A stretch of 15,733 nucleotides of DNA from JBBDLF01 sp040879025 (GTDB lineage: Bacteria > Pseudomonadota > Gammaproteobacteria > Pseudomonadales > Pseudohongiellaceae): assembly GCA_040879025.1 (NCBI GenBank), contig JBBDLF010000034.1:1-15733 (forward strand), written 5' to 3'. Shown one piece after another: positions 1 to 6,800 of the stretch. The first letter of the stretch is position 1, and each line of letters begins with the position of its first letter. Below the pieces are notes generated by a model. That model made no database searches. It was not told where the DNA came from and saw only the letters and a program-made list of their open reading frames with translations. The position numbers and the translations under genes were made by a program.

Positions 1-41
1 GTACCGTCGGCGCGGGCGTGGTGGCAAAAGTCATCGAGTAA
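1..41 (+). CDS. tuf: Elongation factor Tu, C-terminal end only (first tuf copy)
   Basis: The window opens inside a reading frame whose last residues are TVGAGVVAKVIE followed by TAA at 39-41. This is the characteristic C-terminus of bacterial EF-Tu, the GTPase that delivers aminoacyl-tRNA to the ribosome. Only 12 complete codons are visible, so nothing can be said about the rest of the gene. The context supports the call: in Pseudomonas-type genomes a tuf copy lies just upstream of tRNA-Trp, secE and nusG, and a second copy follows fusA, as it does at the far end of this window. The identification rests on the short tail plus gene order. Confidence 0.9.
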   Translation, partial: TVGAGVVAKVIE

Positions 42-63
42 GACTCGAGGAAGCTTATACGCG

Positions 64-101
64 AGCCGGAACATCCGAAGCGGGTGTTCCGGCTTAGTTA
101 T
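64..101 (+). terminator. Hairpin after tuf, probable terminator or RNA-processing signal
   Basis: A perfect 10-bp arm, AGCCGGAACA at 64-73, pairs with TGTTCCGGCT at 85-94. Four more pairs close inward (one G-T wobble), leaving a three-base loop at 78-80. The tail TTAGTTATCTTT is only moderately T-rich. The hairpin lies 22 nt after the tuf stop, so intrinsic termination is the simplest reading. I see no convincing promoter between it and tRNA-Trp, however, so some read-through, or a role in processing or protecting the 3' end, is also possible. Confidence 0.6.
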
Positions 102-175
102 CTTTGAGAATTCAGGGAAGAAGACGCAGAGAGGCGGGGCCGGACCGTCAATACCGGATTGCCAAAGCGAACGAT

Positions 176-245
<70 letters not shown>

Positions 246-251
<6 letters not shown>

Positions 252-273
252 CATACTTCAGAGCGGGTAGAAT
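246..273 (+). promoter_or_regulatory. Candidate sigma70 promoter for secE-nusG
   Basis: TAGAAT at 268-273 matches the -10 consensus at five of six bases. CTGCCA at 246-251, the 3' end of the tRNA gene, matches the -35 at four of six, with a 16-bp spacer. It lies 62 bp before the secE start, a sensible place for a promoter that would free secE-nusG from the tuf/tRNA transcript. The -35 is weak and lies within the tRNA, so this is only a candidate. Confidence 0.35.
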
Positions 274-301
274 GTTGGCAGGGCCCCCCAGGATTAATAG
301 T

Positions 302-320
302 CCGGCTGCGAGCCGGCTCG
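302..320 (+). other. GC-rich inverted repeats in the secE leader
   Basis: CCGGCT (302-307) and AGCCGG (311-316) can form a 6-bp stem with a GCG loop. The overlapping 12-bp palindrome CGAGCCGGCTCG occupies 309-320. The two structures are mutually exclusive. They end 15 nt before the secE ATG, where the Shine-Dalgarno sequence is poor, so they could affect initiation. The function is not known. Confidence 0.35.
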
Positions 321-335
321 GTTTCAAGAACAGTT

Positions 336-704
336 ATGGCAGAGAAGTTAGATAGTCACGATTCCAAGCTGGACTGGCTCAAGTGGGCTATTGTTGCAGC
401 GCTGGTCATTGCAGGGATTTACGCGAATTCCTATTTCGCCGCAGAGTCGGTATTACTTAGAACGGTGGGACTGCTGGTCCTCGCCGGTATTGCCGGCTGG
501 GTTGCGGCGCAGACCGAGAAAGGTCGGCGTTTCGTCAACTTATGCCTGGACGCGCGGGTTGAAATTCGCAAGGTTGTTTGGCCATCACGACAGGAAACCA
601 CGCAGACCACGATTATAGTGTTGATCGTGGTATTTATCGTGGCTGTGATTTTATGGCTCCTTGACTGGGGCCTTAATAGCATAGTGTCGGTCATTATAGG
701 CTAG
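336..704 (+). CDS. secE: Preprotein translocase subunit SecE
   Basis: SecE clamps and stabilises SecY in the inner-membrane SecYEG channel that exports unfolded proteins. The 122-aa product is close to the E. coli length of 127 and has the three-segment form of gammaproteobacteria: hydrophobic stretches at about residues 15-35, 39-58 and 91-118. The conserved cytoplasmic amphipathic region lies between them, with EIRKVVWPSRQET around W82-P83-S84, the family signature. The ATG at 336 was chosen because MAEKLDSH gives a normal N-terminus; the frame stays open upstream only because it runs back into the tRNA. The ribosome binding site is weak (CAAGAACAG). nusG begins 10 nt after the stop, as in most proteobacteria, so the two genes are almost certainly cotranscribed. 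Confidence 0.96.
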   Translation: MAEKLDSHDSKLDWLKWAIVAALVIAGIYANSYFAAESVLLRTVGLLVLAGIAGWVAAQTEKGRRFVNLCLDARVEIRKVVWPSRQETTQTTIIVLIVVFIVAVILWLLDWGLNSIVSVIIG

Positions 705-714
705 AGGTTTTTTG

Positions 715-1248
715 ATGGCTAAAAAATGGTATGTCGTTCACGCCTATTCCGGCTATGAGAAAAAGGTGATGCACGCATTAAAGGAACGGATTGCCTTGTC
801 GGGCATGCAGGAATACTTCGATGAAGTACTGGTGCCCACGGAAGAGGTACTTGAGATGCGGGCCGGTCAGAAGCGCAAAAGTGAGCGCAAATTCTTTCCA
901 GGCTATGTCCTTGTGCATATGGAATTAAATGATGATACGTGGCACTTGGTGAAAGACACTCCTCGCGTGATGGGGTTTATTGGTGGAACTGCCGAAAAGC
1001 CGGCTCCCATTACTGAAAAGGAAGCCAACAAGATTCTCCAGCGCATGGAAGACGGCCAAACCAAGCCTACCCATAAAACTGTTTACGAACCCGGTGAAAT
1101 GGTCCGCGTTATTGACGGTCCTTTTAACGACTTTACCGGCACGGTAGAAGAAGTAAATTACGAGAAAAGCCGCCTGCGCGTCGCGGTGCTGATTTTCGGT
1201 CGCTCAACTCCTGTTGAATTGGAGTTTGGTCAGGTCGAGAAGGGCTAG
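715..1248 (+). CDS. nusG: Transcription termination/antitermination factor NusG
   Basis: NusG binds the clamp of elongating RNA polymerase, suppresses pausing, assists Rho-dependent termination and links polymerase to the ribosome through S10. The 177-aa protein (E. coli 181) has the N-terminal NGN domain, including WYVVHAYSGYE at the start and FFPGYVLV near residues 60-67. A short linker leads to a C-terminal KOW domain from about residue 124 (YEPGEMVRVIDGPF). F161 in the IFGRSTPVEL stretch corresponds to the S10/Rho-contacting phenylalanine of E. coli. The ATG at 715 is used; an in-frame TTG directly before it is unlikely to be the start. AGAGG seven bases upstream is the ribosome binding site and overlaps the end of secE. 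Confidence 0.98.
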   Translation: MAKKWYVVHAYSGYEKKVMHALKERIALSGMQEYFDEVLVPTEEVLEMRAGQKRKSERKFFPGYVLVHMELNDDTWHLVKDTPRVMGFIGGTAEKPAPITEKEANKILQRMEDGQTKPTHKTVYEPGEMVRVIDGPFNDFTGTVEEVNYEKSRLRVAVLIFGRSTPVELEFGQVEKG

Positions 1249-1337
1249 CCCGGTTAATCACCGGTCTGTCCGACCTATGCGTCATCGGATTTTCCGTGGC
1301 GGTAACCAAAGTCGAGTCTGACGCAAGCAGATTCGCC

Positions 1338-1367
1338 GGGGAGCTCACCAGCTGAGCGCTTGTACCC
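1338..1367 (+). promoter_or_regulatory. L11-operon leader: probable ribosomal protein L1 operator
   Basis: The 131-nt nusG-rplK gap contains a composite hairpin just before the rplK ribosome binding site. An outer stem GGG (1338-1340) with CCC (1365-1367) encloses an inner stem GCTCA (1343-1347) with TGAGC (1353-1357). They are separated by an asymmetric loop, GA on the left and GCTTGTA on the right. As I recall it, the E. coli rplK leader has the same plan (GGG-GA-stem-GTTATTA-CCC) and is where L1 binds to repress its own operon. The identical GA bulge and the similar seven-base right strand argue for a homologous operator. A separate small hairpin, CCGGT/ACCGG, sits at 1250-1264. No clear promoter was found in this gap. 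Confidence 0.75.
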
Positions 1368-1379
1368 AAGGAGAAAATA

Positions 1380-1811
1380 ATGGCAAAGAAAGTACTGGCT
1401 TACATCAAGCTACAGGTTGGTGCCGCCAAGGCCAACCCCAGTCCGCCTGTTGGGCCGGCTCTCGGCCAACACGGTGTCAATATCATGGAATTCTGCAAGG
1501 CTTTCAATGCCCAAACCCAGGGCGTGGAGCCGGGGTTGCCGATTCCCGTGGTGATCACTGTTTACGCGGACCGCAGCTTCACTTTTATTACCAAGACGCC
1601 CCCCGCCGCCGTCCTGCTGCAAAAAGCAGCCGGCGTCAAGAAAGGCAGCGGCCGTCCCAATACTGAAAAAGTCGGCAAGGTAAGCCGGGCCCAGCTTGAG
1701 GAAATCGCTACCCAAAAAATGCCGGATCTGACAGCAGCGGATATGGACGCCGCAGTTCGCACCCTGGCGGGCAGTGCGCGCAGTGCGGGCATCGAAGTGG
1801 AGGGGGTGTAA
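1380..1811 (+). CDS. rplK: 50S ribosomal protein L11
   Basis: L11 binds the GTPase-associated region of 23S rRNA with L10-L7/L12. It takes part in factor-dependent GTP hydrolysis and is required for RelA activation. The 143-aa product (E. coli 142) begins MAKKVLAYIKLQVGAAKA and carries the proline-rich N-terminal segment PSPPVGPALGQHGVNIMEF, the site associated with thiostrepton-type antibiotics. The C-terminal RNA-binding domain includes KKGSGRPNTEKVGKVS and ends with AGIEVEGV. AAGGAG at 1368-1373 precedes the ATG by six bases. rplA follows after three bases, so the two are translationally coupled and probably share control by L1 through the leader upstream. Confidence 0.98.
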   Translation: MAKKVLAYIKLQVGAAKANPSPPVGPALGQHGVNIMEFCKAFNAQTQGVEPGLPIPVVITVYADRSFTFITKTPPAAVLLQKAAGVKKGSGRPNTEKVGKVSRAQLEEIATQKMPDLTAADMDAAVRTLAGSARSAGIEVEGV

Positions 1812-1814
1812 GTC

Positions 1815-2510
1815 ATGGCCAGAATTACCAGGAAGCAAAAGCAAATTAATGAAAAAGTTCAGTCCGGCAAATCCTACACCGTGGAGGAAGCAGTTGCCCT
1901 GTTAGTGGAGTTCGCCTCGAAGAAATTTGGTGAATCCCTTGATGTAGCCATCAATCTGGGAGTCGATCCGCGCAAATCAGACCAGGTGGTCAGAGGGGCT
2001 ACGATTCTTCCCAACGGCACCGGCAAGGATGTACGTGTGGCGGTATTTGCCCAGGGAGTCAATGCCGAGAAGGCTAAGGCAGCCGGGGCCGATATTGTCG
2101 GTTTTGACGATCTGGCTGAAAGCATACAGGCAGGCAATATGGATTTTGACGTGGTTATCGCGTCTCCCGATGCGATGCGTGTGGTTGGTAAACTGGGCCA
2201 GATACTGGGCCCGCGCGGCCTGATGCCCAACCCGAAAGTAGGAACTGTGACCGCTGACGTGGAATTAGCGGTTAAAAACGCAAAAGCCGGTCAGGTGCGA
2301 TACCGGACCGACAAGCGAGGCATTGTTCATGGCGGAATCGGCAAGGTTAATTTTGACGCCGCGGCAGTGAGGGGTAATCTCGAGGCGTTGCTCGTCGATC
2401 TGAAGAAGGCAAAGCCTTCATCGTCCAAGGGAATTTACATTCAAAAAATCGTACTTTCCTCAACTATGGGACCCGGTCTGCTAATTGACCAGTCATCATT
2501 AAGTATTTAA
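1815..2510 (+). CDS. rplA: 50S ribosomal protein L1
   Basis: L1 forms the mobile stalk at the E site that helps move deacylated tRNA out of the ribosome, and in E. coli it also represses translation of its own L11-L1 mRNA. The 231-aa protein (E. coli 234) contains the family stretches VDPRKSDQVVRG near residues 51-62 and LGQILGPRGLMPNPK near 127-141. The C-terminal part includes SSTMGPGLLIDQSSLSI. The ATG at 1815 has an excellent ribosome binding site, GGAGGGGG at 1799-1806, lying inside the 3' end of rplK, which supports coupled translation. The gene ends with TAA at 2508-2510, followed by the L10 leader interval. Confidence 0.98.
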   Translation: MARITRKQKQINEKVQSGKSYTVEEAVALLVEFASKKFGESLDVAINLGVDPRKSDQVVRGATILPNGTGKDVRVAVFAQGVNAEKAKAAGADIVGFDDLAESIQAGNMDFDVVIASPDAMRVVGKLGQILGPRGLMPNPKVGTVTADVELAVKNAKAGQVRYRTDKRGIVHGGIGKVNFDAAAVRGNLEALLVDLKKAKPSSSKGIYIQKIVLSSTMGPGLLIDQSSLSI

Positions 2511-2556
2511 CAGCTCGTACTGTTAGCGAAAAGCAAACAAGAGGTTTGAGGGTTTG

Positions 2557-2640
2557 GTTGGTGGCTTGCCCACCAACGAGACCGTCAAAGACCGTAGGTG
2601 TTCAGCTCAATCGAACTTAATTCTGCCTACGCAGATGGTG
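2557..2640 (+). ncRNA. L10 leader RNA (target of L10-L7/L12 autoregulation)
   Basis: This is a structured mRNA leader like the one E. coli L10(L12)4 binds to repress rplJL. It has an upstream hairpin, GTTGGTGG (2557-2564) with CCACCAAC (2570-2577). A branched stem follows: ACCGTC (2581-2586) with GATGGT (2634-2639), then CGTAGG (2593-2598) with CCTACG (2626-2631), then GTTC (2600-2603) with GAAC (2613-2616). The unpaired elements AAAGAC and GAACTTAATTC match the E. coli leader as I recall it. Their position between the stems is consistent with the kink-turn-like L10 site. The leader lies in the 254-nt rplA-rplJ gap, 125 nt before rplJ. Confidence 0.88.
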
Positions 2641-2646
2641 AACCCC

Positions 2647-2744
2647 GATCCGGTTTGTACTGGATCTGATCACCGAATAGACCGGTCTGAAAATCACGCT
2701 CGCGCGGTGGACGGACTTAATTAACGGCTGGATTTTTTTCAGCC
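2647..2744 (+). other. Distal hairpins of the rplJ leader
   Basis: Between the L10 leader and rplJ lie further structures. GATCCGGT (2647-2654) pairs with ACTGGATC (2659-2666) around a TTGT loop. AGACCGGTCT at 2679-2688 is a perfect palindrome. GGCTG (2726-2730) pairs with CAGCC (2740-2744) around a loop containing seven Ts, just before the CAGGAG ribosome binding site. They could transmit L10 binding to the initiation region. That is inference; no single fold is proven. Confidence 0.45.
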
Positions 2745-2764
2745 TTTGTTCAGGAGTTAAGCTA

Positions 2765-3292
2765 GTGGCAATTCGACTCGAAGGCAAGAAACAAATCGTC
2801 TCTGAAGTCAATCAAGCTGCTAACAGTGCTATGTCCGCAGTGATAGCCGATTATCGTGGCGTCACTGTTGAACAGCTCACCTCACTTCGTAAAACGGCAA
2901 GAGATAATCAGGTTTACCTGCGAGTGGTGCGTAATACGCTCCTCAAGCGCGCAGTGGAATCCACGGATTACGAATGCCTTAAAGAGGTGCTGGTGGGCCC
3001 GACAATTCTGGCGTTATCTCAGGAAGATCCCGGTGCCGCTGCACGCGTGCTGAAGGACTTTGCGAAAGGTAATGAGGGTTTTCGGATTAAGGCGCTGTCA
3101 ATTGGTGGAAAGCTGCTGGATGCCAGTGAAATTGATGTATTGGCCAAGCTGCCTACGCATGATCAGGCATTGTCGATATTGATGAGCGTTATGCTCGCAC
3201 CGGTAACCAGCCTTGCCAGGACCTTCAAGGAAGTTCCCACGAAAGCAACCCGGGCGGTTGCTGCGGTTCGTGACCAAAAACAAGCAGCCTAG
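2765..3292 (+). CDS. rplJ: 50S ribosomal protein L10
   Basis: L10 anchors the L7/L12 dimers to the 23S rRNA at the base of the stalk that recruits translation factors. In E. coli it is also the translational repressor of this operon. The 175-aa product (E. coli 165) shows the family N-terminal RNA-binding part: ADYRGVTVEQLTSLR near residues 29-43, VVRNTLLKRAVE near 54-65, and VGPTILAL near 77-84. The C-terminal helix ends AVAAVRDQKQAA and provides the L7/L12 docking sites. Translation starts at GTG 2765, eight bases after CAGGAG (2751-2756); the N-terminus (V/M)AIRLEGKKQIV fits the family. rplL follows after 48 nt, and control is expected through the L10 leader. Confidence 0.97.
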   Translation: MAIRLEGKKQIVSEVNQAANSAMSAVIADYRGVTVEQLTSLRKTARDNQVYLRVVRNTLLKRAVESTDYECLKEVLVGPTILALSQEDPGAAARVLKDFAKGNEGFRIKALSIGGKLLDASEIDVLAKLPTHDQALSILMSVMLAPVTSLARTFKEVPTKATRAVAAVRDQKQAA

Positions 3293-3340
3293 TGCCAACA
3301 GATACTTTAAATAATTGATCAGATCAGGAGAAGACCAATC

Positions 3341-3724
3341 ATGGCTCTTTCTAAAGAAGATGTTTTAAATGCAATTGCAGAGATGTCGGTGATGGACGTA
3401 GTCCAACTCGTCGAAGCAATGGAAGAGAAGTTCGGTGTGTCGGCAGCCGCCGCTGTAGCCGTGGCACCTGCCGCTGCTGCAGGTGGTGGGGAAGCCGCAG
3501 CCGAGGAAGAAAAGGATGAATTTGATGTGGTTCTGTCTGCCACCGGCGACAAGAAAGTCAATGTCATTAAAGCGGTCCGCGCCATCACTGGCCTGGGCCT
3601 TAAAGAAGCCAAGGATATGGTTGACAGTGCTCCTTCCACTGTCAAGGAAGGAGCAAACAAGCAAGACGCGGAAGAAGCCAAGAAGCAATTGGAAGAAGCC
3701 GGCGCCACGGTTGAGCTTAAATAG
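3341..3724 (+). CDS. rplL: 50S ribosomal protein L7/L12
   Basis: L7/L12 is the multicopy stalk protein that recruits EF-Tu, EF-G, IF2 and RF3 and stimulates their GTPase activity. The 127-aa product (E. coli 121) has an N-terminal dimerisation domain (MALSKEDVLNAIAEMSVMDV onward). A flexible Ala/Gly/Glu-rich hinge spans about residues 35-56. The globular C-terminal domain carries the factor-binding segment KVNVIKAVRAITGLGLKEAK and the usual ending ATVELK. The hinge is slightly longer than in E. coli. CAGGAG at 3325-3330 lies ten bases before the ATG. L7/L12 is needed at about four copies per ribosome, so it is normally expressed more strongly than its neighbours; the hairpin downstream fits lower read-through into rpoB. 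Confidence 0.97.
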   Translation: MALSKEDVLNAIAEMSVMDVVQLVEAMEEKFGVSAAAAVAVAPAAAAGGGEAAAEEEKDEFDVVLSATGDKKVNVIKAVRAITGLGLKEAKDMVDSAPSTVKEGANKQDAEEAKKQLEEAGATVELK

Positions 3725-3743
3725 TTCACGGCGTCTGAACGGT

Positions 3744-3774
3744 TGAATCCGGTCGGCCAACCCGCCCGGATTCA
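3744..3774 (+). terminator. Attenuator-like hairpin between rplL and rpoB
   Basis: A perfect 9-bp stem, TGAATCCGG (3744-3752) with CCGGATTCA (3766-3774), continues past one mismatch with CGG/CCG around a CCAAC loop. A smaller hairpin, GTTCA (3724-3728) with TGAAC (3736-3740), precedes it and overlaps the rplL stop codon. In E. coli the same gap holds a partial terminator that reduces rpoBC expression relative to rplJL, plus an RNase III site. Here the tail (CTGTTGTTGG) is poor in T, so termination, if any, would be weak or indirect. Confidence 0.55.
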
Positions 3775-3824
3775 CTGTTGTTGGAAAAGCTCAATACTCG
3801 GTACACTACACCAGGAAAACGCTA

Positions 3825-6800
3825 ATGGCCTATTCGTATACAGAGAAGAAACGAATTCGTAAAAACTTTGGCAAATTGCCAAGCGCGATGGATATACCTT
3901 ACCTGTTGTCCATACAGATCGATTCCTACAAACAGTTTACCCAGTCCGACACCTCGGCGGAAGAGCGACTTGATCAAGGCCTCCACGCTGCTTTCAAGTC
4001 CGTGTTTCCGATTGTCAGCTATTCCGGAAAAGCGGTTCTGGAATATGTAAGTTACGAACTCGGCAAACCCGCCTTTGACGTCAAGGAATGTCAACTGCGC
4101 GGTTCCACTTATTCCGTCTCTCTGCGGGTGAAGGTCAGGTTGATTCTTTATGATAAGGAATCAACGACCCAGACCATCAAGGATATCAAGGAGCAGGAAG
4201 TCTACATGGGTGAAATTCCGCTGATGACCGGCAGCGGAACCTTTGTTATCAACGGCACCGAGCGGGTCGTGGTATCGCAATTGCACAGATCTCCTGGTGT
4301 ATTTTTTGACCATGATCGCGGTAAAACCCACAGCTCGGGCAAATTGCTTTATTCGGCACGCGTCATTCCCTACCGTGGCTCCTGGCTGGACTTTGAATTC
4401 GATCCGAAGGACCTGGTATACGTCCGGATTGACCGGCGGCGTAAGCTGCCCGCTACTGTGCTGTTGCGGGCTCTTGGGTACAGCGCCCAGGACATTCTCG
4501 GCATGTTTTTTGAGAATAACACCTTCAAGGTCAAGAACCCCGCCAATAAGGATCCGGTTATCACGCTTGCGTTGATACCGTCACGCCTGCGCGGTGAAGT
4601 CTTGAACTTCCCGGTTAAGGACAAGAAGGGCAAGCTCATTGTTGAAGAGGGGCGTCGTATCACCAGTCGCCATATCCGCGAAATGGAGAAGGCTAAGCTC
4701 ACTGATCTGGCTGTGACAAACGACTTCTTGCAAGGGGCGTCACTGGCCAAGGATATTGTGGATCCAAAAACCGGGGAAATTTTGTTTGAATGTAATGCCG
4801 AGATCTCTGAGGAAATGATCAAGGCGTTGCTGGAAAATGGCGTCAAGCAATTCGAAACGATCTACACCAATGATCTGGATTGCGGGCCTTTCATTTCCGA
4901 CACGCTGCGTATCGATTCAACCACTTCCAAATTGGATGCGATGGTTGAAATTTACCGCATGATGCGTCCCGGCGAGCCACCTACCAAGGAATCTGCCGAA
5001 AACCTGTTTTCAAACCTGTTCTTTTCACCGGAGCGTTACGATTTGTCCGCTGTAGGCCGGATGAAGTTCAACCGGCGAATGGGACGCGCTGAAACGGAGG
5101 GTGCCTCTGTATTGAGTACAGATGACATCGTCGCTGTGCTGAACACGCTGGTAGCCATTCGTAACGGATTTGGTTCTGTAGATGATATTGACCATCTGGG
5201 TAATCGCCGTATCCGTTCCGTCGGAGAGATGGCGGAAAATCAGTTCCGCGTCGGACTTGTTCGTGTAGAACGAGCGGTCAAGGAGCGCCTGAGTATGGCC
5301 GATTCCGAAGGTCTGATGCCGCAGGATATGATCAACGCGAAGCCTGTTGCCGCGGCCATCAAGGAATTTTTCGGCTCCAGTCAACTGTCGCAGTTCATGG
5401 ACCAGAACAACCCGTTGTCGGAGGTGACACACAAGCGTCGCGTTTCCGCTCTGGGCCAGGGTGGACTGACTCGCGAGCGTGCCGGATTTGAAGTGAGGGA
5501 CGTGCATCCGACCCATTACGGCCGGGTTTGTCCGATTGAGACACCGGAAGGGCCGAACATCGGACTGATCAATTCCCTGGCAACCTACGCCAGAACCAAC
5601 GGCTATGGATTTCTGGAAAGCCCGTATCGCAAGATTATCAACAACAAGGTGAGTAATGAGATTCATTTCCTGTCGGCGATTGACGAGAATGATTACGTCA
5701 TTGCACAGGCAAGTGCGCCGATGGATAAAAAAGGCAGCTTCACCGATACCTTGATTACAGTACGGTACAATGGCGAGACGACGCTGAAGCCCAACGAGGA
5801 AATTGACTATATGGACGTGGCACCTCAGCAGATGGTGTCGGTGGCCGCGGCCCTGATTCCGTTCCTGGAGCACGATGACGCCAATCGTGCACTGATGGGT
5901 TCCAATATGCAGCGGCAGGCTGTTCCAACGCTTAAAACCGAGAAGCCGCTGGTTGGCACGGGAATGGAGAGAAACGTCGCCCATGACTCGGGAGTTTGCA
6001 TTATCGCCAGTCGCGGTGGTGTCATTGAAAGTGTTGATGCGGCGCGAATTATCGTGCGTGTCAACGACGAGGAGACTGATGCCGGTGAAGCGGGCGTGGA
6101 CATCTTCAATCTCACCAAATATACCCGTTCCAACCAAAATACCTGTATCAGCCAGAGGCCGCTGGTGAAGGAAGGTGACATAGTCAGCCGTGGAGATATC
6201 CTGGCCGACGGTCCTTCCATTGATACCGGCGAACTGGCCCTTGGCCAGAACATGCGTATCGCTTTCATGCCCTGGAACGGTTACAACTTCGAAGACTCGA
6301 TTCTTATTTCAGAACGGGTGGTTACTGAAGACCGGTTCACCACGATCCACATTCAGGAACTTACCTGTGTGGCCCGAGACACGAAGCTGGGCTCTGAGGA
6401 AGTCACCGCCGATATACCCAACGTCGGTGAAGGCGCACTCAGCAAACTGGATGAATCCGGGATTGTCTACATAGGCGCAGAAGTCGGCGCCGGTGACATC
6501 CTCGTGGGCAAGGTAACGCCGAAAGGCGAAACCCAGCTTACTCCGGAAGAGAAACTTCTGCGCGCAATCTTCGGCGAGAAGGCTTCTGATGTGAAAGACA
6601 CGTCTTTGCGGGTGCCTACCAGCGTCAAGGGTACGGTTATAGATGTTCAGGTCTTCACCCGCGACGGGCTGGAAAAAGACCAGCGCGCCAAGGAGATCGA
6701 AGAGCAGCAACTGGCCAAGGTGAGAAAGGATATCGAGGACGAGTATCGCATTGTGGAAGGCGCGACCTATGAGCGACTGGAAAAAGCGCTTGCCGGTAAA

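Noticed and set aside
712..714. TTG start for nusG
   Set aside because: The ATG directly after it has suitable Shine-Dalgarno spacing and yields the standard NusG N-terminus.
2485..2513. Promoter for rplJ: TTGACC with TAACAG at 17 bp
   Set aside because: The -35 is good but the -10 matches only three of six; the better TATTTA is at 13 bp. A promoter may exist in this region, but this pair does not support one.
5025..6137. Long minus-strand open frame (370 codons) within rpoB
   Set aside because: It lies wholly opposite a conserved rpoB region and shows no recognisable protein features; it is a shadow of codon bias.
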